Source: Streptomyces sp. S465 (GTDB lineage Bacteria > Actinomycetota > Actinomycetes > Streptomycetales > Streptomycetaceae). From it: a stretch of 64,000 nt of DNA. A program made the translations under genes and the position numbers. Position 1 is the stretch's first letter; every line of letters starts with the position of its first letter. The stretch is from the NCBI RefSeq assembly GCF_026898115.1, contig NZ_CP114036.1:6442001-6506000 (forward strand), written 5' to 3'. The notes below the pieces were generated by a model that was not told where the DNA came from, made no database searches, and saw only the letters and a list, made by a program, of their open reading frames with translations. Positions 1-7,592 of this stretch are shown in pieces.

Positions 1-383
1 ATGAGGGTGAGGAAGCCCGGCACGATCGACTGCTTCAGGGACAGCGAGGGCTGGAAGGCGAGCAGATTGCCGGACCGGATGGACAGGTTGCCGTCGTCCA
101 GGTCGTAGGAGTTGACGTCGAAGGCGCGGTCCGCGAGCACCATCTTGCCGTGGCCCTCGGCCACCACCCAGTCCGCCGCGTGCAGCGGGGAGTGGAAGCT
201 GTGCGCGATGAGGCGGTCGAGGTGGCCGAGCCCGACGCCCTGGAAGTCGATCTGCCCGTAGTAGGCGACCATCTTCCCCTTCTGGAGGAACCACTGGCCG
301 TTCAGGTCCACGCTGAAGGCGTACGGATTGATGTTGTCGTCGACGGGCAGCGTCCAGGCGTCGTGGATCACGGGGCCGTTCAC
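1..383 (-). CDS. AIM24-family protein (3' part cut by window edge)
   Basis: This is the C-terminally truncated end of the third of three tandem AIM24-like genes; about 127 residues are visible. The protein begins with GTG at 383, preceded by a good GGAGGAG ribosome site. The GTG overlaps the TGA of the upstream gene (GTGA), so the two are translationally coupled. The visible protein has the beta-rich pattern of the family, with Gly-Lys-Met-Val and Gly-Asn-Leu-Leu-Ala-Phe motifs at strand turns like its two paralogues. No signal peptide or membrane segment is visible. AIM24-type proteins (TerD/mitochondrial AIM24-like beta barrels) have no settled bacterial role, so no function is assigned. 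Confidence 0.8.
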   Translation of the reverse strand, partial: MNGPVIHDAWTLPVDDNINPYAFSVDLNGQWFLQKGKMVAYYGQIDFQGVGLGHLDRLIAHSFHSPLHAADWVVAEGHGKMVLADRAFDVNSYDLDDGNLSIRSGNLLAFQPSLSLKQSIVPGFLTL

Positions 384-1030
384 AGCTTCTCCTCCGATGC
401 CTGGACGTAGACCATGCCGTTGCCGGACAGCTCCAGTTGGAACGCCTCCCCCGAGCCGCGGCCCACCATTTCGCGCCAGCCGATCGCCGTCGAGAGCTTA
501 TTGCGAACATCACCCCGGTGGGCGACATAGGCTTGCGGATCGACATGCACCGGACGTCCCGGGCCGATCGGCAGTTCCAGCACCCCGCCGTGCGCCATGA
601 CCGCCGCCGAGCCGTACCCCTCCAGCGTGGTGGTGAACAGCCCCTGCCCGGTGACCTGGCCGCGCACCATGCCCATCACCCCGCCCTGGGAGCCCATGAA
701 CATCGTGCCCTGGCGCAGCGATCCGTCGAAGGCCAGCAGCCGGTCCGACTCCACGTAGAGCGTGTCGCCGACCAGGTCGATCACCTGGACGTGGTGGCCG
801 CCGTGCCCGAACATCACCGTGCCCTGGCCCTCGACGGTCATCAGCGGGGTGGCCTCGCCCGCGACCCGCCGCCCGATCATGCCCCGCACCCCGCGCTGCC
901 CGCCGGTGATGCTGGGGGTGAACCGTACGTCCCCGCGGTACGCGAGCATCGCGCCGCGCTGGCTGAACAGGGTCTGCCCGGGGATCACCTGGGCCTCGAC
1001 CATCCGTGAGGTCAGGGCGGTGAACGGCAT
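380..1030 (-). CDS. AIM24-family protein
   Basis: This 216-residue protein is the middle member of a three-gene tandem AIM24 set. It is rich in Gly and beta strands, with repeated motifs of the form Gly-x-Gly-Thr-Val-Met-Phe and Leu-Tyr-Val-Glu-Ser seen also in the upstream paralogue. It contains the family's Leu-Ala-Tyr-Arg-Gly-Asp-Val start strand near residue 30 and a C-terminal Gly-x-Val-Tyr-Val-Gln. There is no signal peptide. The ATG at 1030 shares one base with the TGA of the gene before it (TGATG), and its own stop overlaps the next start, so the three genes form one coupled operon. The biochemical function is unknown; a scaffold or membrane-associated role is only a guess from the eukaryotic namesake. 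Confidence 0.85.
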   Translation of the reverse strand: MPFTALTSRMVEAQVIPGQTLFSQRGAMLAYRGDVRFTPSITGGQRGVRGMIGRRVAGEATPLMTVEGQGTVMFGHGGHHVQVIDLVGDTLYVESDRLLAFDGSLRQGTMFMGSQGGVMGMVRGQVTGQGLFTTTLEGYGSAAVMAHGGVLELPIGPGRPVHVDPQAYVAHRGDVRNKLSTAIGWREMVGRGSGEAFQLELSGNGMVYVQASEEKL

Positions 1031-1668
1031 CAGAGATCGCCTCCCACCGTGTTGCGCTCACTCGGCTGCACGTACACCAGGCCGTCGCCCTCGAAGCGGA
1101 TCTGGAAGGACTCCCCGCCGCTCTCGCCTATGAGCGCGCGGAAGTTCACCCCCGACTGGAAGTGCTGCTCGAGACCGCCGGTGTGGGCGATGTACGCGCC
1201 CGGGTCGACCTGGAGCGGTGTCTGCGGGGTGACGCGCAGCACGATCGCCGCGCCGTCGGAGACGAGCGCCGCCTGGCCGGTGCCCTCGACGGTGGTGGTG
1301 AACAGGCCGTTGCCCTGCGAGGAGCCGCGCAGCCCGGTGAAGGAGGTGCCGGTACGCAGCGCGGCGTCCGTGCACAGCAGGTTGCTGGACTCCACATAGA
1401 GCTTCTCGCCGTGCAGCGACACCAGGTTGATCTCGCTCGCCCGGTCGGCGAAGTAGCACGTGCCGTGCCCCTTCACCTCCATGACCTCCATCTGTTCACC
1501 GGTGAGCCGCCGGGTCACCATCCCGCGCAGCCCCTCCCCGCCGCCCGTCCTCTTCTTGAAGGTCATCTCCCCCTCGTACGCGACCATCGAGCCGTTCTTG
1601 GCCTTTACGGAGTCGCCGGTCAGGTCGACCGCGAGCACCCTGCTTTCCTGGAGCCGAAACTGAGCCAC
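1030..1668 (-). CDS. AIM24-family protein
   Basis: This is the first gene of the AIM24 triplet, 212 residues from the GTG at 1668. That start puts the protein at Val-Ala-Gln-Phe-Arg-Leu-Gln-Glu, the family's normal N-terminus; the open frame continues upstream but that part is low-complexity and unlike the family. The ribosome site is weak (a G-run about 15 bases upstream), so the start is less certain than the family call. Its C-terminal residues Gly-Asp-Gly-Leu-Val-Tyr-Val-Gln-Pro-Ser-Glu closely match the end of the next gene, which shows recent duplication. It is divergent from the DUF3817 gene that starts at 1832. Confidence 0.8.
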   Translation of the reverse strand: MAQFRLQESRVLAVDLTGDSVKAKNGSMVAYEGEMTFKKRTGGGEGLRGMVTRRLTGEQMEVMEVKGHGTCYFADRASEINLVSLHGEKLYVESSNLLCTDAALRTGTSFTGLRGSSQGNGLFTTTVEGTGQAALVSDGAAIVLRVTPQTPLQVDPGAYIAHTGGLEQHFQSGVNFRALIGESGGESFQIRFEGDGLVYVQPSERNTVGGDL

Positions 1669-1831
1669 GGAGCCGACGGTATCGGCCCCTGACGTCGGTG
1701 GACAGGGAGCACGGGGCAGCGCGGGTGCCCCCGGGGCGGTGACCGCCCGCGCTGCTGCGACAATGGGCGAAGGCTTGTGCATTCCTTCACAAGCCACTCC
1801 GTGTCCTCTCTCTTCACGCGAAGGTGCTCTC

Positions 1832-2176
1832 GTGGACTTCAAGACCGCCACCGCGCTGCGCCGGCTCCGCCTGGTCTCCGCGCCCGAGGCCGTGTCCTTC
1901 CTGCTGCTGCTTGTCTGCTCGGTGCTCAAGCGCACCACGGACTTCAACGCGGTGCCGGTGATGGGCATGGTGCACGGTGTGCTCTTCATCCTCTACCTGG
2001 TCTTCTGGGCGGACGCCTGGAACCGCGCCAAGTGGACGTGGCAGACCGCGGCCCTGTACTTCGTCCTGTCCGTCCTGCCCACCGGCGGCTTCTTCGCCGA
2101 GCGCAAGCTGAAGCGGGAGGCCGAGGCCGGTGTGATCGCGGCCCGCGCCCGCAAGGAGGGCGTGGTCAACGCATGA
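1832..2176 (+). CDS. DUF3817 integral membrane protein
   Basis: This small membrane protein has 114 residues from the GTG at 1832, with GAAGG about 8 bases upstream. It has three hydrophobic segments: Ala-Val-Ser-Phe-Leu-Leu-Leu-Leu, Gly-Val-Leu-Phe-Ile-Leu-Tyr-Leu-Val, and Leu-Tyr-Phe-Val-Leu-Ser-Val-Leu. It carries the DUF3817 signatures His-Gly-x-Leu-Phe and Pro-Thr-Gly-Gly-Phe-Phe-Ala-Glu-Arg. A second DUF3817 gene lies at 5362 in this window. Its stop overlaps the next start by 4 bp (ATGA), so it is co-translated with the thiamine-binding protein. The role is unknown; the pairing suggests, but does not show, a link to thiamine or HMP uptake. Confidence 0.88.
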   Translation: MDFKTATALRRLRLVSAPEAVSFLLLLVCSVLKRTTDFNAVPVMGMVHGVLFILYLVFWADAWNRAKWTWQTAALYFVLSVLPTGGFFAERKLKREAEAGVIAARARKEGVVNA

Positions 2177-2466
2177 TCGTCGCCTTTTCGGTGACGCCGC
2201 TGGGCGTCGGTGAGGACGTGGGGGAGTACGTCGCCGACGCGGTGCGGGTGGTCCGGGAGTCGGGGCTGCCGAACCGTACGGACGCGATGTTCACGTCGAT
2301 CGAGGGCGAGTGGGACGAGGTCATGGACGTCGTCAAGCGCGCCGTCGCCGTGGTGGAGGCGCGGGCGCCCCGGGTCTCGGTGGTCCTCAAGGCCGATATC
2401 CGGCCAGGCGTCACGGACGGTCTGACGTCCAAGGTCGAGACGGTCGAGCGGCACCTGTCCGCGTAG
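2173..2466 (+). CDS. MTH1187-type thiamine-binding protein
   Basis: This 97-residue protein belongs to the MTH1187/YkoF-like family (DUF77). It starts Met-Ile-Val-Ala-Phe-Ser-Val-Thr-Pro and contains Gly-Glu-x-Val-Gly-Glu-Tyr-Val and the central Phe-Thr-Ser-Ile-Glu-Gly-Glu-Trp-Asp-Glu-Val-Met strand-turn of the family. Members form ferredoxin-like folds that bind thiamine or related pyrimidines. It is a full-length cytosolic protein coupled to the DUF3817 gene by an ATGA overlap. A strong hairpin follows the stop. Confidence 0.9.
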   Translation: MIVAFSVTPLGVGEDVGEYVADAVRVVRESGLPNRTDAMFTSIEGEWDEVMDVVKRAVAVVEARAPRVSVVLKADIRPGVTDGLTSKVETVERHLSA

Positions 2467-2516
2467 CGGGAACGCCCGGGTCCGGGGGTGGTCCCCGCCC
2501 GGGTCACCCTCCTCAC

Positions 2517-2539
2517 GCCCCTCCCGGACCGGGAGGGGC
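2517..2539. terminator. Perfect 10-bp stem terminator
   Basis: Bases 2517-2526 (gcccctcccg) pair perfectly with 2530-2539 around a 3-base loop. The hairpin sits 50 bases after the thiamine-binding gene and faces the end of the broken ArsR-like gene, so it can serve both convergent transcripts. Confidence 0.75.
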
Positions 2540-2543
2540 CCGC

Positions 2544-3335
2544 CTACCCCCCCGCCCACCAGGGCCATCCCGAGCGGGGTGCGCTCGTACAGCACCTGAT
2601 GGCCCTGGCGCCGTGAGCCGAGCAGTCCGGCGTCGCGCAGCACCGCCAGATGCGCCGAGACCGACGAGGGCGCCAGGCGGTGGCGGGCAGGCCAGGGCCG
2701 TGGTGGTGGCCGGTTCCTCCAGACCGGAGAGGATCGGGTGCCGTCGGCCCAGCGCAGGCTCGGCCGCAGATCCGCGAACAGCCGCTCCAGACCGCCGTCG
2801 GCCGGCTGCCGTGAGCGATAGGCGATATCGGCCTCCAGCAGGGCCCGCAGCCGGGGCCAGTCCGGTGCGACCAGGGCCCGCCAGGCCCGTTCGGTCAGAT
2901 CGGCGAGCCGCTGTACGGCCCGTGCGGGGTCGGCCGGCATGGCCCGGCCGTGCGGGGTGTCGGCGGCGCCCGGTGTGCGGTCGAGCGACAGGACCAGCTC
3001 ACGGTGGGCCACGGCGGGGTCCGTGGCCCGCATCCGGGTCAGCTCCTCCTCGGACGGGGCGTAGGGCACCTGAGGCGGCGGCCCCAGGAAGTCCGGGGTG
3101 TAGCCGCCCCGCCCCGGCATCAGCAGCCACAGCTCCGACAGATCGAGCCCGGCCACGGCCTCCCGCACCCGGCGCAGCCACGGCAGGTGGTAGCCGTGCC
3201 GCTCGGGGCGGCGCAGGGTGCGCACGGCCCGGGGGCACCTCCCAGCGGTAGCTGGGGGCGGGTCTGGCACAGCGGCGAGACGGCGAACCGGCAGCGCAAC
3301 AGATCGTCGGCGCCGACGTGCATGTGCAGCGGCAC
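2544..3335 (-). pseudogene. Broken ArsR-like (DUF5937) winged-helix regulator
   Basis: This region reads as a DUF5937/ArsR-type repressor, but in pieces. The start is GTG at 3335 with GGAGGGG upstream, giving Pro-Leu-His-Met-His-Val-Gly-Ala-Asp-Asp-Leu. Near 3232-3258 a short palindromic repeat shifts the frame before Val-Arg-Thr-Leu-Arg-Arg-Pro-Glu-Arg-His. Near 2737-2741 the text jumps from Leu-Arg-Trp-Ala-Asp-Gly-Thr to Ile-Leu-Ser-Gly-Leu-Glu-Glu-Pro in another frame, and about 60 family residues between them are missing. The frame shifts back near 2690, just before the recognition helix (Ala-Pro-Ser-Ser-Val-Ser-Ala-His-Leu). At the 3' end a run of seven Cs (2547-2553) takes the frame past a TAG that six would reach. 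It is divergent from the MFS gene, its likely former target. Sequencing error could explain single shifts but not the deletion. Confidence 0.8.
3232..3258. repeat. Short palindromic repeat (MITE/REP-like)
   Basis: The core cccagcggtagctggg (3241-3256) is a 6-bp-arm inverted repeat flanked by G/C runs (gggggcacct on the left). From memory, near-identical GGGGGCACCTCCCAGC...GCTGGGGG elements are scattered through many Streptomyces genomes. Here it lies inside the ArsR-like coding region and coincides with a frame change. No second copy was noticed in this window. Confidence 0.6.
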
Positions 3336-3422
3336 GGCGTCCCCCGTCCCCTCCGGATCCCGAAGATTCGGCTCAGGCCGAAACACTGGAGCCCGCCCCG
3401 CCCGCACGGGCACGCTTCCGGC

Positions 3423-4754
3423 ATGTCGACACCCTCCGGGCCCGGTACGACGGGCCCCATCGAGCCGCCCCCCGATGCGCATGCCTCCCGACCCGAGCCC
3501 GCGCCCGGCGGTGGCGAGGGGCCGGTGCCGGGTCCGGGGAGCGTCGGCTACGGCGCCGTGTTCGGGGTCCGGGAGTTCCGGGCGGTCTTCGCCGCGCACC
3601 TGGTCTCCATGCTCGGCGAGATGATCGGCCAGATCGCGCTGTCCGTGCTGGTGTACCGGATCACCGGATCGCCGCTGCTGAGCGCCCTGACGTTCGCCAC
3701 CTCGATGGTGCCGTACGCGATCGGCGGCGCCCTGCTGTCCTCCGTCGCCGACCGCTTCCCGGCCCGCCGGGTGCTGGTGGTCTGCGATCTGGTGCACGCC
3801 GGTTGCGTGGCCGCCATGGTGGTACCGGGGATGCCGGTGGCCGTGCTGCTCGCGCTGCGCTGTGTGCCCGCCGCCATCTCCCCGGTGTTCAGCGGGACCC
3901 GGTCGGCCACGCTCGGCGACATCCTCGGCGAGGGCGACGCCTTCGTCCTGGGCCGCTCGGTCATCCGGATCACCGCGCAGACCGCGCAGCTCGCCGGGTT
4001 CGGGGCGGGCGGGCTGCTGCTGGCCGCCGTCTCGCCGCGGGCCGCGCTGGCGCTCACCGCGGCGGCGCTGGTCGGCTCGGCGCTGGTGCTCCGCTTCGGC
4101 ACCCGCCGCCGCCCCGCGCGGCAGCCGGCCGGGGACGGGGCCGCGCTGCTCGGGGACTCCCTCGGCGGCGTACGGCGGCTGTTCGCGGACCGGCGGATCC
4201 GGGCGCTGATGCTGCTGTCGTGGGTGCCGCCGATGTTCGTGGTGATGCCGGAGGCCCTGCTGACGCCGTACTCCGATGGGCTGGGGCTCGGCTCGGCCGG
4301 GCTCGGGCTGCTGATGTGCGGGATGCCGGTCGGCGCGATCGCCGCCGAGGCGCTGGTGGGTTCGCTGCTCGGACCGCGCGCCAGGGCCCGGCTGACGCTG
4401 CCGGTGGGCGTCGCCGCGATGCTGCCGGCCCTGGGGTACGCCTGCCGTCCGTCGTTCGGCTGGGCGCTGGCCCTGCAACTGCTGACCGGCTGCGGTATCG
4501 CCTACAGCCTCGGCCTGGACCAGTGGTTTCTCGCCGCCGTACCGGACGGGCTGCGGGGCCGGGCGATGACGGTGCTGACGGCCGGGCTGATGACCTTCCA
4601 GGGGCTGGGCATGGCGGTGTCGGGCGCGGTCGCGGAGTTCGCGCCGGTCCATGTGGTGGCCGCGGCCGCGGGTGGCTGCGGCGCTCTGTGCTCGCTGCTG
4701 GTGGCCCTGGAGGTGCGGCGTACCGTCGCCCGGCCGGTCGGGGCCGAAGTGTGA
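3423..4754 (+). CDS. MFS transporter
   Basis: This 443-residue major facilitator protein has a soluble, Pro/Gly-rich N-terminal stretch of about 45 residues followed by about 12 hydrophobic segments. The cytoplasmic loop after the second helix carries Ala-Asp-Arg-Phe-Pro-Ala-Arg-Arg, the DHA1-type motif. It resembles the putative drug or metabolite exporters that sit next to DUF5937/ArsR-type regulators in Streptomyces, and the divergent neighbour here is such a regulator, now broken. If that regulator was a repressor, this gene may be constitutively expressed. The ATG at 3423 was chosen because the upstream frame is low-complexity. The substrate is unknown. Confidence 0.88.
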   Translation: MSTPSGPGTTGPIEPPPDAHASRPEPAPGGGEGPVPGPGSVGYGAVFGVREFRAVFAAHLVSMLGEMIGQIALSVLVYRITGSPLLSALTFATSMVPYAIGGALLSSVADRFPARRVLVVCDLVHAGCVAAMVVPGMPVAVLLALRCVPAAISPVFSGTRSATLGDILGEGDAFVLGRSVIRITAQTAQLAGFGAGGLLLAAVSPRAALALTAAALVGSALVLRFGTRRRPARQPAGDGAALLGDSLGGVRRLFADRRIRALMLLSWVPPMFVVMPEALLTPYSDGLGLGSAGLGLLMCGMPVGAIAAEALVGSLLGPRARARLTLPVGVAAMLPALGYACRPSFGWALALQLLTGCGIAYSLGLDQWFLAAVPDGLRGRAMTVLTAGLMTFQGLGMAVSGAVAEFAPVHVVAAAAGGCGALCSLLVALEVRRTVARPVGAEV

Positions 4755-4797
4755 GATGGGGCTGACCGCGATATGACCGGCCGGTAGGGTCGGTGGT

Positions 4798-5307
4798 GTG
4801 CCGAAGCCGCTCAGTCTGTCGTTCGATCCCATTGCCCGCGCCGATGAACTGTGGAAGCAGCGCTGGGGGTCCGTGCCCTCCATGGCCGCGATCACCTCGA
4901 TCATGCGCGCCCAGCAGATCCTGCTCAGCCAGGTCGACGCGGTCGTCAAGCCCTACGGACTGACCTTCGCCCGCTATGAGGCGCTGGTGCTGCTCACCTT
5001 CTCCAAATCCGGTGAGCTGCCGATGTCCAAGATCGGCGAGCGGTTGATGGTCCACCCGACCTCGGTCACCAATACGGTGGACCGCCTGGTCAAATCCGGT
5101 CTGGTCGACAAGCGGCCGAACCCCAACGACGGCCGCGGCACCCTGGCCTCCATCACCGACCGGGGGCGTGAGGTGGTCGAATCGGCCACCCGCGACCTGA
5201 TGGCGATGGACTTCGGGCTCGGGGTCTACGACGCCGAGGAGTGCGGTCGGCTCTTCGCGGTGCTGCGCCCGCTGAGGGTCGCCGCGGGGGACTTCGAGGA
5301 GGAATGA
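4798..5307 (+). CDS. MarR-family transcriptional regulator
   Basis: This 169-residue regulator has a GTG start. The winged helix occupies about residues 55-125: Gln-Val-Asp-Ala-Val-Val-Lys-Pro-Tyr-Gly-Leu, then Leu-Met-Val-His-Pro-Thr-Ser-Val-Thr-Asn-Thr-Val-Asp-Arg-Leu as recognition helix, and the wing Asn-Pro-Asn-Asp-Gly-Arg-Gly-Thr-Leu-Ala. Members bind palindromes as dimers and often repress transport or degradation genes. The palindrome accggccggt lies about 12-20 bases upstream of the start and could be an autoregulatory site. The gene follows the MFS gene by 43 bp on the same strand, so it may regulate or be co-transcribed with it. Confidence 0.92.
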   Translation: MPKPLSLSFDPIARADELWKQRWGSVPSMAAITSIMRAQQILLSQVDAVVKPYGLTFARYEALVLLTFSKSGELPMSKIGERLMVHPTSVTNTVDRLVKSGLVDKRPNPNDGRGTLASITDRGREVVESATRDLMAMDFGLGVYDAEECGRLFAVLRPLRVAAGDFEEE

Positions 5308-5361
5308 CGAAGACCCGGGGGCGGCGAAGATCGCCCCGGAACGGACGGTTACGCTCAGGGC

Positions 5362-5694
5362 ATGAAACGCAGCGTGCTGACCCGCTACCGGGTCATGGCT
5401 TACGTCACCGCAGTGATGCTGCTCGTGCTCTGCACCTGCATGGTGTTCAAGTACGGCTTCGATACGGGCGAGGGTCTCACGCTCGTGGTCTCCCAGATCC
5501 ACGGCGTGCTCTACATCATCTACCTGGTCTTCGCCTTCGACCTCGGCTCCAAGGCCAAGTGGCCGTTCGGCAAGCTGCTGTGGGTCCTGATCGCGGGCAC
5601 CATCCCGACGGCCGCGTTCTTCGTCGAGCGCCAGGTCGTCCGCGAGGTGGAACCGCTGGTCAGCGGCGCCGAGCCGGCGCCCGCGCAGGTCTGA
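5362..5694 (+). CDS. DUF3817 integral membrane protein (second copy)
   Basis: This 110-residue membrane protein is a paralogue of the DUF3817 protein at 1832. It has three hydrophobic segments and shares the motifs Ile-His-Gly-Val-Leu-Tyr-Ile-Ile-Tyr-Leu-Val and Pro-Thr-Ala-Ala-Phe-Phe-Val-Glu-Arg. It lies 54 bp after the MarR gene on the same strand and 131 bp before icmA. No recognisable catalytic residues are present. Function unknown. Confidence 0.88.
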   Translation: MKRSVLTRYRVMAYVTAVMLLVLCTCMVFKYGFDTGEGLTLVVSQIHGVLYIIYLVFAFDLGSKAKWPFGKLLWVLIAGTIPTAAFFVERQVVREVEPLVSGAEPAPAQV

Positions 5695-5825
5695 CCGAGC
5701 CGAGGCCCGGCCCTTCCGCGCGCCGCGTCCGCGGGGCGGGGCGTGCGGAGAATCACCCGATCCGCCCGGCGTGGCGGAGCGTCTCGCGTCGACAATTAGT
5801 AGGACGTCCAAGTAAATTTGAACGC

Positions 5826-7526
5826 ATGGACGCCGAAGGCATTGAGGCGGGCCGCCGACGCTGGCAGGCCCGGTACGACGCGGCGGGCAAGCGCGACGCC
5901 GACTTCACCACGCTGTCCGGAGACCCCGTCGAGCCGGTCTACGGACCCGCCCCGGGCGACACCGTGGCGGGGTTCGAGCGGATCGGCTGGCCCGGCGAGT
6001 TCCCGTTCACCCGTGGCCTCCACGCCACCGGTTACCGGGGCCGGGCCTGGACCATCCGCCAGTTCGCGGGGTTCGGCAACGCCGAGCAGACCAACGAGCG
6101 CTACAAGATGATCCTGAAGGCGGGCGGCGGCGGGCTCTCGGTCGCCTTCGACATGCCGACCCTGATGGGCCGCGACTCCGACGACCCACGCGCGCTCGGC
6201 GAGGTCGGCCACTGCGGTGTCGCCATCGACTCCGCCGCCGACATGGAGATCCTCTTCAAGGACATCCCGCTCGGTGACGTCACCACCTCGATGACCATCA
6301 GCGGCCCGGCCGTCCCCGTCTTCTGCATGTACCTGGTCGCCGCCGAGCGCCAGGGCGTGGACGTCGCGCGGCTCAACGGCACGCTCCAGACGGACATCTT
6401 CAAGGAGTACATCGCGCAGAAGGAGTGGCTCTTCCCGCCCGAGCCGCATCTGAAGCTGATCGGCGACCTGATGGAGTACTGCTCCCAGGGCATCCCGGCG
6501 TACAAGCCGCTGTCCGTCTCCGGCTACCACATCCGGGAGGCCGGGGCGACGGCCGCGCAGGAGCTCGCGTACACCCTCGCCGACGGCTTCGGCTATGTGG
6601 AGCTCGGGCTCTCCCGGGGGCTGGACGTCGACACCTTCGCCCCCGGACTGTCCTTCTTCTTCGACGCGCACGTCGACTTCTTCGAGGAGATCGCCAAGTT
6701 CCGCGCCGCCCGCCGGATCTGGGCCCGCTGGATGCGCGACGTGTACGGGGCCACCACCGAGAAGGCGCAGTGGCTGCGGTTCCACACCCAGACCGCCGGC
6801 GTCTCGCTCACCGCCCAGCAGCCGTACAACAACGTGGTGCGGACCGCCGTGGAGGCCCTCTCCGCGGTCCTCGGCGGCACCAACTCCCTGCACACCAACG
6901 CCCTGGACGAGACCCTCGCCCTGCCCAGCGAGCAGGCCGCCGAGATCGCCCTGCGCACCCAGCAGGTGCTCATGGAGGAGACCGGGATCCTCAACGTGGC
7001 CGATCCGCTGGGCGGCTCCTGGTACGTCGAGGCGCTGACCGACCGGATCGAGGCCGACGCCGAGAAGATCTTCGAGCAGATCGCGGAGCGCGGCCGCCGC
7101 ACGGCGCCGGACGGGCAGCGGCCGAAGTGGCCGATCACCGCCGGCATCCTCCAGGGCATCGAGGACGGCTGGTTCACCGGCGAGATCGCCGAATCCGCCT
7201 TCCGGTACCAGCGGGCGCTGGAGAAGGGGGACAAGAAGGTCGTCGGCGTCAACTGCCACGAGGGCTCGGTCACCGGCGACCTGGAGATCCTGCGGGTCAG
7301 CCATGAGGTCGAGCGCGAGCAGGTGCGGGTGCTGGGCGCCCGTAAGGCCGCCCGTGACGAGGCCGCGGTCGCCGAGGGACTCAAGAGGATGATCGCCGCC
7401 GCCCGCGACGGCTCCAACATGATCGAGCCGATGCTGGCGGCCGTGCGCGCCGAGGCGACGCTCGGCGAGATCTGCAACGCCCTCCGGGACGAGTGGGGGG
7501 TCTATACGGAGCCGCCCGGCTTCTGA
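5826..7526 (+). CDS. icmA: Isobutyryl-CoA mutase large subunit IcmA
   Basis: This 566-residue protein is the substrate-binding (TIM-barrel) subunit of a coenzyme B12-dependent acyl-CoA mutase. It interconverts isobutyryl-CoA and n-butyryl-CoA, supplying butyrate units from valine breakdown. Two diagnostic residues separate it from methylmalonyl-CoA mutase: Phe80 (in Ile-Arg-Gln-Phe-Ala-Gly-Phe) and Gln198 (in Glu-Tyr-Ile-Ala-Gln-Lys-Glu), where methylmalonyl-CoA mutase has Tyr and Arg. The length equals that remembered for the S. cinnamonensis enzyme. There is no C-terminal B12-binding domain, as expected, since that is on the separate IcmB subunit, which is not in this window. The start is ATG at 5826. 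The upstream 131 bp contain an unusually A/T-rich patch near 5795-5820. Confidence 0.95.
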   Translation: MDAEGIEAGRRRWQARYDAAGKRDADFTTLSGDPVEPVYGPAPGDTVAGFERIGWPGEFPFTRGLHATGYRGRAWTIRQFAGFGNAEQTNERYKMILKAGGGGLSVAFDMPTLMGRDSDDPRALGEVGHCGVAIDSAADMEILFKDIPLGDVTTSMTISGPAVPVFCMYLVAAERQGVDVARLNGTLQTDIFKEYIAQKEWLFPPEPHLKLIGDLMEYCSQGIPAYKPLSVSGYHIREAGATAAQELAYTLADGFGYVELGLSRGLDVDTFAPGLSFFFDAHVDFFEEIAKFRAARRIWARWMRDVYGATTEKAQWLRFHTQTAGVSLTAQQPYNNVVRTAVEALSAVLGGTNSLHTNALDETLALPSEQAAEIALRTQQVLMEETGILNVADPLGGSWYVEALTDRIEADAEKIFEQIAERGRRTAPDGQRPKWPITAGILQGIEDGWFTGEIAESAFRYQRALEKGDKKVVGVNCHEGSVTGDLEILRVSHEVEREQVRVLGARKAARDEAAVAEGLKRMIAAARDGSNMIEPMLAAVRAEATLGEICNALRDEWGVYTEPPGF

Positions 7527-7592
7527 GCCCCGTCCGGGGCGGGCCCGGCCGGACCGCCGCGAGCTGGGCGGGGGCTTTTCACCGGGGGCTTT

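Noticed and set aside
7527..7540. Small hairpin after icmA as terminator
   Set aside because: The stem is only about 6 bp with a 2-base loop and is not convincing in DNA of this GC content.
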